Assembly: GCA_963989385.1 (NCBI GenBank)
Contig: OZ022502.1
Span: 46,493,454 to 46,557,453, forward strand
Direction of reading: 5' to 3'
Length of the DNA stretch: 64,000 nt
Source of the DNA: Ctena decussata
Lineage: Eukaryota > Mollusca > Bivalvia > Lucinida > Lucinidae
Shown here: positions 12,295 through 25,134 of the stretch, in pieces
Numbering within the stretch: the stretch's first letter is position 1
Layout of the letters: each line of letters starts with the position of its first letter
Program-made: the position numbers and the translations under genes
The notes under the pieces: generated by a model
What the model saw: only the letters and a program-made list of their open reading frames with translations
What the model was told of the DNA's origin: nothing
Databases searched by the model: none

Positions 12295-15200
12295 GTATAT
12301 CCTCTGATCTCAAAGGACGAACATAGAATAAAATCTGCACTATGGATGATGTACGGGAATGCGTTTTACGGCCACCACACAGCTGCACTGAAGTCAAATG
12401 AAGTCAACTCCAGCAACTGGGTTTTTTTCCTCAAAGTTTATACTGAAATGATAAAATTCACTGACATGCTCTCAACCTTGAAAAGTATTCTTTTGCAATG
12501 TATTTTTTTTAGTTCTAAAATGGCGGCCTCAAGCGGTTGTCAGAATGTAGACAGAACGGACCAGTATTGCTTTAAAGGTTTAGAGGTAACATATTTCAAG
12601 CACACTCTTGAAAATTTCCTTTTCATATAAAATTAACATGAAATCAGTTCAGAAGAATCTATTCTATTATTTTATAGCAGTTATTTTTATAGGAAATATC
12701 TTTTGAGAAAACATGTAGCTGACACTGCAAGGTACCCTTTGCTGGAATGATCATAATTCCAAAAAAGATCGGGTAATTAGTGATGACATCATTTCTATCG
12801 TGATGTCATAATAGGTTGTCCCAGCTTAATACAAATTAAAATGTACCTCATCGTAGGCTGGAAACCAGAAGGAATATTTTGACAATTGGGAAATCCACCT
12901 CCAAAAAATTAATAATAAAAATAGACAATAGAGGGCATATAATGTGCTGCAAGTCAGTTGATAGCTATGAGAATTTAATTTTGGTATTTAAAACCGAAAA
13001 TTTTGATATTTAAGCATACTCAAACCAGTTGCTGGAGGGGGTCAACAAGAGAGTAGTAACTTCACAGAACTTAATGCACAGGACTGCACTGAAATCAGAT
13101 TATCCCTAAATACAGATCTTTCAGAAACGAGTAATAATCAAAATATGACAGTGCGGATGTCTTGCTTGTAGAAAATTGTAAAACCTTTATATCTCAGAGC
13201 ACTGAGCTGACCTAGAAAATCATATTTTGCTGTAGGATAATCATTTTAGTTAAAATCTGTAATCCAACTGCTTACTCAAACAATTCGCATTACAGTCCAT
13301 GTGACTCTATGGTGATAGATTTCATATTTTATATTTTGCCTTTTTTTCAAAATTATATGTTCTCAATGTGTAACTCTCCTGTTATTATGAGGTATAATAA
13401 ATATTTTAGTTCTTTATATGATATTTTACATAACCGTTCACAGCTGTATTGCTTACGGTTGTCAATAAACTGAGTTGACGCACTTACGACCAAAAAGAAG
13501 ACTCTGATTAGATTGTTCATTGTAATTCAGTAACAAACTCACTCTTCATAGAGCCTGTTCACTGGGGGCTTATGCGGGAACATCCAACTGCACGCCTAGC
13601 TTTTAGGGGGAGCATTTGCAAAAGGTGGTCAATTAATTTATGTTTTTATAACATTAAAGTAGTTGTTGCAATGATACTATGGATTATGTTTCATAAAAGT
13701 TTGTTCCGCGGTTCATGGGAAAAGTCGTTTAGAATTGTTTACGGACGGACGACTGACGACAGAAGATAAACATCAGAAAAACGCGATCGGAAGCGAGCTT
13801 GTGTCACTTATCTAAGGCCGTATATACTTTGTTCTTAATAATAGAATATTTCGGTAAAGGAAAGAGTTTAATCATTCGTGACAAACGGCAGCAATTTAGG
13901 ATTGCATTTGTCCATGTCGTTTTTATTATCTTATTAACTTATTTGCAACAACATATTGGCTTTAAGAATGCACTGACATTTAACATGCAGAAGTACCTTC
14001 GTCTACAATAAGGTTCTACTTTACAACTCATAAAATTACACCAGCAATGAAATACACAATGGTATCATAACTTTAGGCAACTGCTGCTTAATTAAAGTTG
14101 CCAAGCGACTTGGTTACCTCTTAGGATCTAATGCATAAATGTACACAGAACTCAGGAGAATATTTCATAATGTCTGGAGAAAACTAGTATTATTTTAACT
14201 AACCAGGAGTGTTGGTTTCATCAGTGCAAAACACTTTAATTAAACATTTGGTTCATAAAACACCGCGTTGCTATTTTCATTAACCTTAGGAAAAATGTCA
14301 TTTCTCTTAAAGTTAATAACCCCAAAACCGCCCACTCAAAAATGAATTTTAGAAAAAAAAAATGATTAGATCGTTCATTTGGCGTTTTGGTGACAAAATG
14401 GTTGAGACAGAACCACAGCCAACTCTCTATATATCTCAGAGTAGAAGTGTAGCCCAAACTACTAATATCTAAAAGTAAATTCTGGTCCCAGAAAATTTAC
14501 TTTGAGATACCAGTACTTTGAGATAACATTACTTGAAACGTTAATGTTTTCGCATACAATATAAACTAAGGCGAGTAAGACTAAAACAGATTTTTTTAGA
14601 TACAGCTAGCCCTTTTTTGTTCAATAAAACTACTAACACTTTGTATGTTCTTTGCATGTCACGTAGTCATGAATATCCTTTTTCATTCTAGTAATTTGTT
14701 CTAACTATAACGGTTCATACTATGCATGTTCTTATAGCAGATTTATTCAGAGTTTAAATACCTAAAACCTTTATATTTCCCACAATTATTTTCCTTAGAC
14801 ATCCGAAGTCATTCATATTCAGCAAAAAAACAGTGTGTGGTTAAGAAAAGTTTCTAGGGGTCATCAATGAAGGCCCCCGACCATAACACTTTTTGTCCAA
14901 ACCATAAGCAATGTGATTTGTTGTTGTTGATGTTGCTGTTGTTGTTTTTTCTTATCATAAAATAATTTCTTTTGGCCTAGGATTTGTTATTTATTTTATG
15001 ATCAAAGTTTGAAAACTCGTCATAATATACTGCATATGAAACGTATTTTTCCATATGTTCGCACAAAAAGTAGTTTACATGTAACACTATTAGAAAAAAG
15101 CGTACTTTTTTAAAAAAAATAAATAAATACCTTTAGTTACATGTATCATAAGTAGTTCTAATCTCTTAAATACCATAATAATAACTACTTTCCAATTACT

Positions 15201-16220
15201 TATCCGTCATATTAATTGTTAAAAGTGACAGAATGAAAATTTTGTTACAAGATTTATTACAAAACCATTAACAGTTGGAACGCAAACCCTCGAAAAGCGG
15301 TGATTGTATTTACAACGATGGATCCTTCCACATAAAAAATAGGCCCTAAAAATGGCGAACATAGTTCTTGACGAAATTTCCCATTATTCTCAAATGTATA
15401 TAGAGGTATTGATTATATAAAAATGATTAAACACATAAAAATGTTTTGCTAACTAGTATTAAGCAGGCTTTCTTAACAAAATTCAGGGCCAAAATTGCTC
15501 GAAATGCTAAAATATTCATCGTCAAAGTACAATACTCTATCTCGAGTCTACCGAAAACTTGCATCAACATAAAACATAATTAACAGAAAGCTGAGACTTT
15601 CTCCAATGCGCACACCCATGCCATCAAAAACTTTATTATTTCTTCTTTTTGCATGTGAAATTTCAAGCAATATCGTTTTGGAACATTTTTAAATTGCAAA
15701 ATAGAAGATGGCATCTGTAGATTTTACGCTCAGGAAACGGTGTTGCACGTGATATGAGCACCAGCAATACTTGCCGGACAGCCACAATTTAGACAGAAAA
15801 TTGAGATCGACAGCTTGTCAAACATTAGCTCAGATTGCTAAATACTTGAAGAGGAGAAAAATTACGGAGTTTAGTTAGCTTAAATAGACTACAAACTGGT
15901 AGAACGTACCTTACCTGACTGTTGACCTGATTGGCATCGTACAAATCTGACATTCTGCCACTCAAATTTGTGAATATAATGTCCTTTTCTACTATTATTC
16001 ATCTTTCAAACAGTCATCTGTTTTCTGTCAAATATGTTATTAGGTCACAGTTTTGACGTAATAAAAAAAAATGACGTATATTGCCTCGAGCTAGATTGCC
16101 AGTCCGCATGCTATGTAAACAGATTATACGTCGAACATGAGAAGTAAAGAGTTTCTTTCTTGTCGTTTTGCAATTTACGATCTGATTTTATAATTTGCTC
16201 AACAATTACAAAGAACATAC
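12295..16220. other. Unassigned AT-rich sequence
   Basis: Nearly 4 kb with no convincing gene. It contains TTG-rich short repeats near 14920-14950 and, at about 14400-14545, a fragment with 'TATCTCAGAGTA' and 'CTTTGAGATA' related to the inverted repeat near 34015-34250. A short GACGGACGACTGACGAC stretch near 13742 resembles the tails of the Helitron-like elements and may be a decayed remnant. Confidence 0.4.
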
Positions 16221-16450
16221 GAGCCGCGACACGAGAAAATCAACAAAGTGGTTGTGCGCCCAGCGCAGACTCAGATCAGCCTCGGCATCCGCCTAGTCTG
16301 CACAGAGTCTTCCCTAAGCGCTTTAAGGGTAGCTAAGGGTCTAAGCTACCTGCAGACAGTGAAGACTCTGATCAGACTGGGCAGATGCCCAGGACTATCT
16401 TAGTCTGCACTGGGCACACAACCACATTGTTGGTTTTCTCGCGTCGCGGC
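16221..16450. mobile_element. Palindromic MITE family 'GAGCCGCGACACGA', copy 2
   Basis: Starts GAGCCGCGACACGAGAAAAT and ends with the inverse ...GTTGGTTTTCTCGCGTCGCGGC. Both ends are preserved, as are the internal CAGACTCAGATCAGCCT and inverse elements. Confidence 0.8.
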
Positions 16451-17617
16451 ATAAGTTACTTAAACAAGCCAGGTGGGGATGGAAGGAGGCGGTTGGTTAC
16501 GAGGGTGGGGGTGGGTGGGGGCCAAGGAAGTGGGGGAATTCATCTTGACTAATGCCTAGAGTGATGTATAGGTCCCAAACATGACTTGAGCAGTCGTTGC
16601 TGTGACAGCGTATTCTCTCTTCTCTCTCTCTGTGCCCAATTTGGCTTTATTGTTGTTACACATGTAACGGACTCATAAAAAACCAAAGAAGTCCGGCCGG
16701 GATTTGAACCCGGGCCGCCTGCGTGACAGTCTCGCACTCTACCACGTCGCTATAAAAGCCGGCTTGTACCGCAAGGCAGTACAAATGTATCTTATACCTA
16801 TCACTACTACACACACACTGAGATTTATTACAGTCATTTGAATCTTACCAACAGCTGAGCCGCAACAGGGGAAGAGGAATCTTGTCGGTTATGATAACAG
16901 CAAAATTTGCTTAGTCTAACAAGACTGCTTGAAGATACAAAACTGTACATATAAACGAATAGCAAAACCCTGATTGGCTTGCAAGCAAACTCTTTCCGTT
17001 CTGATTTAAGTTACGAAGAGCATTTCGTGTGTTCGATGATGAGCCTGAAAATGTGTCGGGGTGTGCGGATACATGGGAGGTGTGGGGAAAATTTGGAGGC
17101 TTGCTACGTGCCATCCGACGTTTGGCACGTGGCACAAAAACAGACACATTTATTCCGTGGAAGCAAAGTACTGTTGTACATGAACTTAAACTGATACGAA
17201 TAGCTCCACATTGGCAAAGGACTTCTATGGTTAAGGCGTGAATTTTCCCCATGATTAAAAAGTTAAACGGATCACTGACTTCTGCTTTGCATTTATGACT
17301 ATGACACGTAACTTGCATGAAAAATTACTTTTCAACTGTTTGTGTCTATGTAAAGTACGTTAAACATACGTTGACGTTGACGTCATTGTTGAGATAAATT
17401 GTGAATTATCCTCAAACTGATCGTTGAAATAATGATTTATTGTATACATTTCGCCCTTTTTTGACTTACATTACTTACATAACAGACAACACTGGATAGT
17501 TTTGACTATTTGTATGTGACCTTGACCTCATTTCAAGGTCATGCTACACAATATAATCCTTAAAGATCACAGAGCTACCGTTGACCATTCTTCTTCTTTG
17601 GCTCACTGAGTATCATT
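16451..17617. other. Unassigned sequence around the SINE
   Basis: G-rich stretch near 16478-16530 (GGGTGGGGGTGGGTGGGGG), then the SINE, then about 0.8 kb with overlapping open frames on both strands (16911-17318 minus, 135 codons). The frames show no recognisable motif. Confidence 0.3.
16555..16763 (-). mobile_element. tRNA-derived SINE
   Basis: The minus strand from 16763 to 16691 is tRNA-like: a TAGCGACGTGG box A and a CCGGGTTCAAATCCCGG T-arm/box B, with CTGTCAC in the anticodon-loop position as in tRNA-Asp. Acceptor and anticodon stems pair poorly, so it is not a working tRNA gene. A non-tRNA body follows to about 16555 with a GAGAGAGAGAAGAGAG tract. Transcription by RNA polymerase III and dependence on a LINE partner are family knowledge. 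Confidence 0.65.
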
Positions 17618-17724
17618 CCCCCCCCCCCCCCGTGACCCAGCTTCCCACTCATATATATTACGTACTTGCATCGCATAAGTCTGCTGCATGAAGGAAATGC
17701 TGGGTCACGGGGGGGGGGGGGGGG
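17618..17724. repeat. Poly-C/poly-G hairpin
   Basis: C14 plus GTGACCCAGC (17618-17641) is followed after ~57 bp by GCTGGGTCAC plus G16 (17699-17724), its exact inverse. The stem is about 24 bp, more than half of it homopolymer. The homopolymers may be assembly-sensitive. Confidence 0.75.
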
Positions 17725-19247
17725 AAGTACTTGTTCTTTAATTATAGTGAAGCATTCTATTTTGGCCGTTTTGACCGGAAGTGTGACTATGGTTTTGCAT
17801 GTTTAAATGCCAGTCAGGCGTAACAAGAAGAAAATCATTGCTTTGTATTGTGATATGCGTGTATTTAGCATGCATTCATGACAAAAATGTATGGAATGAC
17901 TGACTGGTTTCAATACCTTTATTACCTCAAAAGATGAGGTATGCGAAAATCTTGAATTTAGGGTAGGTAGGGTCAGAATGGATTATCTCCCCATGCCTTT
18001 GGATCTGAATCACAAATAATCTGATTTCATGCGGTTTACATATTTGTTGAAGCTCCGCTAAGAAAAATTTGCACTCTTTATACTTTTGAAAATTCGGACC
18101 TGTCGCGCCGGTCTAATGGGGAAAATCCTCGTCTTAATCGTAGAAGTCCTTCCACATCCCGAATAAGCGTAAAGACCACTGACAGTATAGTGAGTATACT
18201 TAAACAATCTGCTTGAAAGTTGAAAATAGCGGGCGTGTGAGGAACTGTTGAAATACGCATGAACTTTGTATACTTATTCAAGCAACCCATCATTGCCTTC
18301 ATTTAGCAAATGTGCACGAACAAAAAAGCTTCCAGCCAAGATCCATAATAGAATGCACACATGCAAGTTGTTCATCTTAACTTTTATAACATTTGTAGTG
18401 CAAGCTATCTTAGTCTTTGCTTGTTGCAGGTCACCCGTGTACTTACTGACCCTCAGAAAATACTACAGCAAGGGAAAAAGTGAAAACCTTCCCGCACGTC
18501 ACCACATTTGGTAGCTTAGAGTGTTCAGATGAGAATCTGAAGGCCGCTAGCTCAATTCCTATCATTGCCTAATTAATGGAATCGACTGCCCAATTATTTA
18601 ATTTCAGGACGCAGAGTATGAAGAATAAGACCAGAGTTGAGTATAAAGTGTACTGGATTGCCCTTTAAATGTGCCTTCGGGACGATTCGTAAATGCAAAA
18701 ATATCAAATCTTCTGGTGACCTACAAGATACCCGGGCCTGCTAGTCAACCGGACAATTACAATGTTACAATTCTAGTCGGCATACAAATGAAGAACGAAC
18801 ACGTTAAGCATCGGAAGGAACTGAAAAGAAATTGAGAGTGTACATGTAAATGTGTGGGCCTAGGGCAACCCTGTACACCTTCAGGGGAAGCATCTCGGCA
18901 ATAATATTTTTGATTTATCCTACCTTTCCAATGGGAGTAAACTCTTTCAGGAAAGCATTTGCTCTTTTGGGAGCAAAGAATATTTGAAGAGTCTCCCAGT
19001 TCCATGAAAACGTGTTGCGGCTGTATATAGAACCGCCTCGCCAAGACTACTCTAATGTGAGGCAACATCAGTCATTTTAACAGAGAAATAGGAAAACACG
19101 ATCTGAATTATTAGTAAATGTTTTTGTTGTTTGATTATAGGTGACTGCATAACCGAAAAGTGTCTTAATTGGAGAAATAAATGTTCTATTCTATTCTATT
19201 ATTTTATGTAGATCAACCCGTGTACCTGCAGATTTGTAAATGTCCCC

Positions 19248-19299
<52 letters not shown>

Positions 19300-20650
19300 A
19301 CTCAGATGCCTGACGAGTTTCTCAAACTTATACAGGCAATGCAAACAGTGCACTGCTAACTCTTCTCAAAGGCGTAACTGCCTGTACGCTACTAGCCAGG
19401 TGCGTATTATAATTTTGTCAAATAGACAAAATTTCAACAGGTATCGCCATATTTGATGATGCTGGTATTTGTAAATTGAAGAAGATTTCAATAGTAGCGG
19501 CAAGCAGACACGACTAGGCTATATAAAGTATCTTTGGGGCCCACCTCTTATTCTTGCTCTCAAAGGATAAACATAATTGTGCGTAAAGTGTAATAACCCC
19601 TACACTCCTGCTTCTAACCGTGCCACGAAGGGGGGGGGGGGCATTCCTCAACCCTCCCAGGTTACTCACATGCAACCGTTTATTTGACTTTTGAAAGGAA
19701 GCGCGTGATCTGCTAATTAAAACAAGAAATATAACCGTTAAATTACCGTTCAATTATGAGGGGAAAGGCTACTCCTGAACGATAGCATGAACTGTACCTA
19801 AATGAACATCAATTGCTGATTAAGTCCGTCTTTTAAGCCATGATTATACAAACTTCTAATCGATTCAAAATCACGTCATAAGCTTGTGTTTACGATTTGC
19901 TAGAGCATAGGAGGTAAGAGTGGACATAATTGTATCTGACAATAAAATATGAATAAAATGTATTTGCTTGACTGTTTTATTCGGTCTTGGTTGAAGATTA
20001 ATCAGTGAGAGGTGTTACGTTTCTACAGACAGGCCGAATTGTGAGTTTGTTAATTTGGCAGTGAACATTTACTCTGAGTAGCGCGTAAGGCTGTCATGAT
20101 TTCGACGCCATTTTCGGTTTGTTTTCAAACCGAGTGGTCATATGTTATTTTGCAATTTTAAAATGTTCCAAAACCAAATTTTCTGAAATTTCACATAATG
20201 GTAGAATATATATCAATATTTATCATGGCATAGGTCTGCGTTTTGGAGAAAGTCGAATAAGCTGTAAATCGCGATTCTTTGTTCACATGTTTGACGCTGA
20301 CGTGAAGGGCACTGTTTCGTCAATAATTACACAGGCGGAAAATGATGTCTTGGAATTATTTTAACAGAAATATTCAATAATGGAAGTCAGAAAAGTGCTC
20401 TTAAAATTTCAAGGGGTGGGGCGATTTGATTAGTCTGTATGGTGGCGTGAAAGTACAATGGGGTTCGTCGATAGCCATTTTGATGGCGACAATTTCGAAC
20501 AAAAATTCGTTGCTATGTGTTTGATTTTATCCCTACTCCTTGGAGCTGCGTTCCAACTGTAAAGCAATATTTGTTCCAACCATTACGGTATTTTTTCTTT
20601 TCAGTTCGACTGCTTTATTTCTGTTTAATCAATATAGCAGTGTTTACGAA
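17725..20650. other. Unassigned sequence with C/A homopolymers
   Basis: No gene recognised. It includes C25 directly followed by A30 (19244-19298), a C-run inverse near 19631-19642, and a partial copy near 18575 of the inverted-pair repeat. The 91-codon frame across the C/A run is an artefact of low complexity. Confidence 0.4.
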
Positions 20651-22014
20651 TTATGTCCCCCAACCAAAGGTGAGGGGCGACATATTGTTTTCAGTGCAGA
20701 TCCCGGGCGTTGGCGTCGGCGTCAGCGTCGGCGTGACAGATTTCTTGCGTGCGCGATATCTCTTCAACCAATTGTTGGAATTTCACCAAACTTGCACGGA
20801 TACATCATTGGGACAAGTTTAAGAGCTGATTAGATTTTAGTGACCTTGACCTCATTTTCAAGGTCACTGGAGGACTTAGATGACAATTTCTTGAACCCTC
20901 TATATCTCCTAAACCAATGGGTTGAATTTCACCAAACTGGCATGGATACATCATTGGAACAAGTTTAAGAGGTGATTAGGTTTTTTATATGACCTTGACT
21001 TCATTTTCAAGGTCACTGGAGGACTTAGATGACAATTTCTTGTACTAGTGATATATATTGACCCAATGGATGGAATTTCACCAAACTGGCATGGATATAT
21101 CATTGGGACAAGTTTAAGAGCTGATCAGATTTTGGTGACCTTGACCTCATTTTCAAGGTCACTGGAGGACTTAGATGTCAATTTCTTGTTCCCACTGTAT
21201 CTCCTGAAACAATGGATGGAATTTCACCAAACTTGCATGGATGCGTTTTTGGGACAAGCTAAATAGCTGATTAGGTTTTGGTGACCTTGACCTTATTTAC
21301 AAGGTCACTGGAGGACTCGCTTGACATTTTCTTGTAGCACTATATCTCCTGAAAGAATTGATGGAATTTCACCAAATTTGCATGGATACATCATTGGGAC
21401 AAGTTTAAGAGCTGATTGGATTTTGGTGACCTTGACTTTATTTTCAAGGTCACTGGAAGCTTATATGACAATATCTTGTACCCACTGTATCTCTTGAACC
21501 AATGAATGGAATTTGTCCAAACTTGCGTGGGTACATTGTTGCAACAAGTTTAAGAACTGGCCAGATTTTGGTGGCCTTGACCTCATTTTCAAGGTCACTG
21601 GAGGACTTAGATGACAATTTCTTGTACCAGTGATATCTCATGAACGAATGGATGGAATTTCACCAAACTTGCATGGATACATCACTGGGACAAGTTTAAG
21701 AGCTGATTAGATTTTCGTGACCTTGACCTCATTTTCAAGGTCACTGGAGGACTTAGATGACAATTTCTTGTACCAGTGATATCTCTTGAACCAATGGATG
21801 GAATTTCACCAAACTTGCATGGATACATCATTTGGACAAGTTTTAGAGATGATTTGATTTTTAAGACCTTGAACTCATTTTCAAGGTCATAGTCATCTAT
21901 GTAGGGTATCACTAGAACCGGTGGATGGATTTTCTCCATACTTGCCTAGATAGTTTACTTGTTCAGGCTTTTTATTCATTGGAGGGGATGGGAAATGGGA
22001 TGATGGGGGGACAT
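20651..22014 (+). mobile_element. ATGTCCCCC-ended element with ~147-bp tandem core
   Basis: ATGTCCCCC at 20653-20661 has its inverse GGGGGACAT at 22006-22014. A GGCGTCGGCGTCAGCGTCGG tract (about 20710) follows the 5' end. The core from about 20790 to 21900 has eight monomers marked by 'GACCTTGACCTCATTTTCAA', 'GGTCACTGGAGGACTTAGAT', 'GGATGGAATTTCACCAAAC' and 'CATTGGGACAAGTTTAAGAG', spaced 142-154 bp. It has no coding frame with a family motif. The layout (short inverted ends, GC-rich tract, tandem core) parallels the Helitron-like elements here, but a 3' C-TTC-G hairpin was not seen. Confidence 0.6.
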
Positions 22015-22274
22015 CAGTTTTTCTCTGAAAAACATTTCTAGTTGAGCCTTGTGCTGTGTTATTGTTCTCATTTATTTTCGAGATTGAATGTTAGATTTCC
22101 GCTACAAATATCTAAAACAATCATGAGAAACGCATTTCTTTGAAGAAAGCAAAATGTAACATCATGCATAGCAGCTTTTGGTTTTGAGAGATGTATGTGT
22201 GGTGTGGTTTGATTGTATTAATTCCTGATCATTGCTTATCTTTTTTTACTTTAAGTTTACACAAAATACTCATA

Positions 22275-23015
22275 CTGAGTCATTATCCCAAGCCATAATG
22301 TACAAATATCAAACAGTCTTCAGCACGTTAGGTAAAATGACTAAACAATGAAATATAGGTCACTGTGACCTACTGTTATTTCGAGATCAAACATATGGGC
22401 ATACTGTACATTATAAATGTGAAGTGATTAATAAAATATTGTTTAAACCAAACATCAAACAGTCTTCAACACGTTAGGTAAAATGACTAAACAATGAAAT
22501 ATAGGTCATTGTGACCTACTGTTATTTCGAGATCAAACATATGGCCATACTGTACATTATAAATGTGAAGTGATCAATAAAATATTGTTTAAACCAAACA
22601 CCAAACAGTCTTGAAGATGTTAGGTAGAATGACTGGACAATGAAATATAGGTCACTACGATCTACTGTTAGCTCGAGGTCAAACACAAGGTCATACTGCG
22701 TCATTATCAGAACTAATTATGTTTGTGCAACAAATAACCTTCAAAGTATGATGCAAAACCACTAAGAAAAATCACGGAACTTGAAACATAGGTAACTGTG
22801 ACCCATTATTAGTTTTAGGTCAAACATCGGGTCAAACTTAGTCTATATCTTAAGCAATCATGTTCGTAATAAAGCAAAATCACTGGACCATGAATTATAG
22901 GTCACTGACCTACTGTTAGTTTGAGGTTAAACGTTGGGTCGTACTGAGTCGTTATCCCAAGTAACCATGTTCGTACATCAAATAGTCTTGGAGATATAAG
23001 GCAAAATCACTGGAC
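22275..23015 (+). repeat. ~145-bp tandem array
   Basis: About five units with 'AACAGTCTTCAACACGTTAGG', 'TAAAATGACT', 'GAAATATAGGTCACTGTGACC' and 'GAGATCAAACAT'. The first two are nearly identical (22310-22600); later units are more divergent. No termini were recognised. Confidence 0.7.
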
Positions 23016-23019
23016 CATG

Positions 23020-23430
23020 AAAAACAGCTTACTACCCTATATGCATCGCTGCTTTCAGTAGATCTTTCCTTGACGTATCTATGGAGCAAGTTTGAAGACT
23101 CTACCTTTTACTTAGTTCTAAACTGAGCCAAACGCAACAGCCGACTATATTTTCGGTGTTCAATCAACCGTTAAAAAGGGTCATGACCCAATATGCATCG
23201 CTGATTACAGCAGATTGTTCCCCAGGTGTATGTATGGAGTAAGGTTTAAGAATCTAGCCTTTGCTGTAACTAAGAAACTGAGCTAAATGCAACAGGTGAA
23301 AAGTTATTCCATGTTCATTCATCCGTATATAGGTCATGGCACAATATGCATCGCTGCTATCAGGAGATCTTTTCCAGAAAAAAAATATGGAGCAAGTTTG
23401 AAGACTCTAGCCCTAGTGAGCAAACTTAGC
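23020..23430 (+). repeat. ~152-bp tandem array (three units)
   Basis: 'ATATGCATCGCTG' recurs near 23041, 23195 and 23346, each followed by 'CAGCAGATCTTT'-like and 'TGGAGCAAGTTTGAAGACTC' segments. It adjoins the previous array and may belong to the same element. Confidence 0.65.
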
Positions 23431-24263
23431 TAAACACGAAGGGAATTGCATAAGCCAGTCTTTGCTCTGCAATGTAGCGCTAAAAATGAAAAGAAATCAA
23501 ACTGATGAACAGGGCTGATTTAAACATAGCAGGCCTGCCCGTAACAAAATCAGTAGCAATATCTCTCGATACATGTGATTCAAAATTCTCCACAGAGGAC
23601 ATGTCTATCAAAGTAGCTAAATGCCAAATGTTCAATAATAAGATTGGTACTTAATATGATGTATGACAAATATGTATCCACTGAGATCCTAGTTGAATAT
23701 TCATAAGATGCATAATAACATATTTGTCTGGTCTAACTTAATACGACAAAATGTGCAACATTTTATATTGTGTTTTCCTCATGTTTAAAATTGTATCGTC
23801 TCTGCCGAACTGATACGGAGAAATTAATGAAACGAGCAAGCGAAATGTTAGATAGTTCTGTTTCTCGCAAAACCAGATTGTTCTGAAGATTATGCCTCTA
23901 GCTTGCATAATCGAGAGCAAAATAATTACAGTACATTATCTGATAATTTCCCAAGAAGACTCTGCAAAAAATTGTTTCTCGAGATGTGAAAATTAGATGT
24001 TGTTAAATGTCTCCTTTGCATTTAAAAGAATATTATGAACAATAGTAATGAAAATAATTATAGTACATGTAATAGTAACACATGAGATAAAATATACTAC
24101 ATCAATATTGGAAACCGCATGTAATCATGTTCACGATAAATGAGTATGAAGTCAGCCGTTCAATCATGCAAAGAAATTAAAACAGTTAGTCCTCACATGC
24201 AATTACTGCCGTTACGCCATTTCAAACTCAAAATCTGTTGATTTTAATTTAAAGAGTAACTAC
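23431..24263. other. Unassigned AT-rich sequence
   Basis: No repeat or exon recognised. Confidence 0.35.
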
Positions 24264-24267
24264 ACTT

Positions 24268-25063
24268 GAAGGGGTCATTGCAACAAGGGACCTATCTCCA
24301 TATTTGGTCAAAAATGAGTTAACCACTCTAACATGCAGAAAACATGTTTTCTCACCTATTTATCTCCCGTCTGACCATAAAACCATCCAAAATAATGCTT
24401 TTGAAGAGGTTGCAAAATTTTTACAAAGGGCCTATCTCCATTTTGCACCTTTTATGCAACAAAAGACCTAAATCCATCAAATTTGTTTTTTTTTTCACAA
24501 TATTTCATCACTGTATCGGTTTAGAGTTAAAGTAAGCATGTAAGTACTTTCATATTAAAACATTTTGGTGATAAAAGTCATTTTCAACTAAATTTAACCT
24601 TTCCTAAATTGTTAAAAATTGATCTGAAAATTACATGATGGAGTTAGGACTTTTGTTGCATAAACATCTTTATTCTTTTGCGATAATCTTGCTTTATGTG
24701 GGTCTTGTTCACATTTTAACAAATGCTATTGCTAGAAATAACTTATCCTTACCATATTATGTATTTTTCGATTACTGGTATGGCCACATTAACTTTTAAA
24801 ATGCGATTTTCATTTTTATGAAATATGGAGTTAGGCCCTTTCTTGCATAAATAAAATCGCCAAAATCCAGTTTTTCTCAGTTAATTTCTTTAAAACTTGT
24901 GGAATATACGCAACACCGCTTAAAATCAATGTTTGTCAACATTTGTTGACTATCTGTGCAACAAAATGCAATAATTTCGAGTTTCGAGAAAAAATAATGT
25001 TTTTTGCGTTTTTCTCGAAATCATGAAAAATGGAGATAGGTCCTTTGTTGCACTGACCCCTTC
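24268..25063. mobile_element. 796-bp TIR element with ACTT duplication
   Basis: TIRs begin GAAGGGGTCATTGCAACAAG on the left and GAAGGGGTCAGTGCAACAAA (inverse) on the right, ~34 bp with two mismatches. Direct repeats ACTT flank it at 24264-24267 and 25064-25067. The TIR core (CAACAAA-GACCTATCTCCAT) recurs in both orientations inside, near 24424, 24467, 24636 and 24825. There is no transposase. A 4-bp duplication occurs in several DNA-transposon superfamilies, so none is assigned. Confidence 0.8.
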
Positions 25064-25134
25064 ACTTCAGGAACTGACTGAATCAGATCCCAAACCCTGT
25101 CCCCAACATCAAAGAGAAAGATCGACAAAGACAT

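Noticed and set aside
16691..16763. Functional tRNA-Asp gene (minus strand)
   Set aside because: Box A and box B are present, but acceptor and anticodon stems do not pair properly and a SINE body follows.
16911..17318. 135-codon open frame (minus) as a host gene
   Set aside because: Overlapping frames exist on the other strand, no motif is recognisable, and codon use looks random.
20517..20833. Overlapping ~100-codon frames as a small protein
   Set aside because: They run into the GGCGTC-rich 5' tract and tandem core of the element at 20651-22014.
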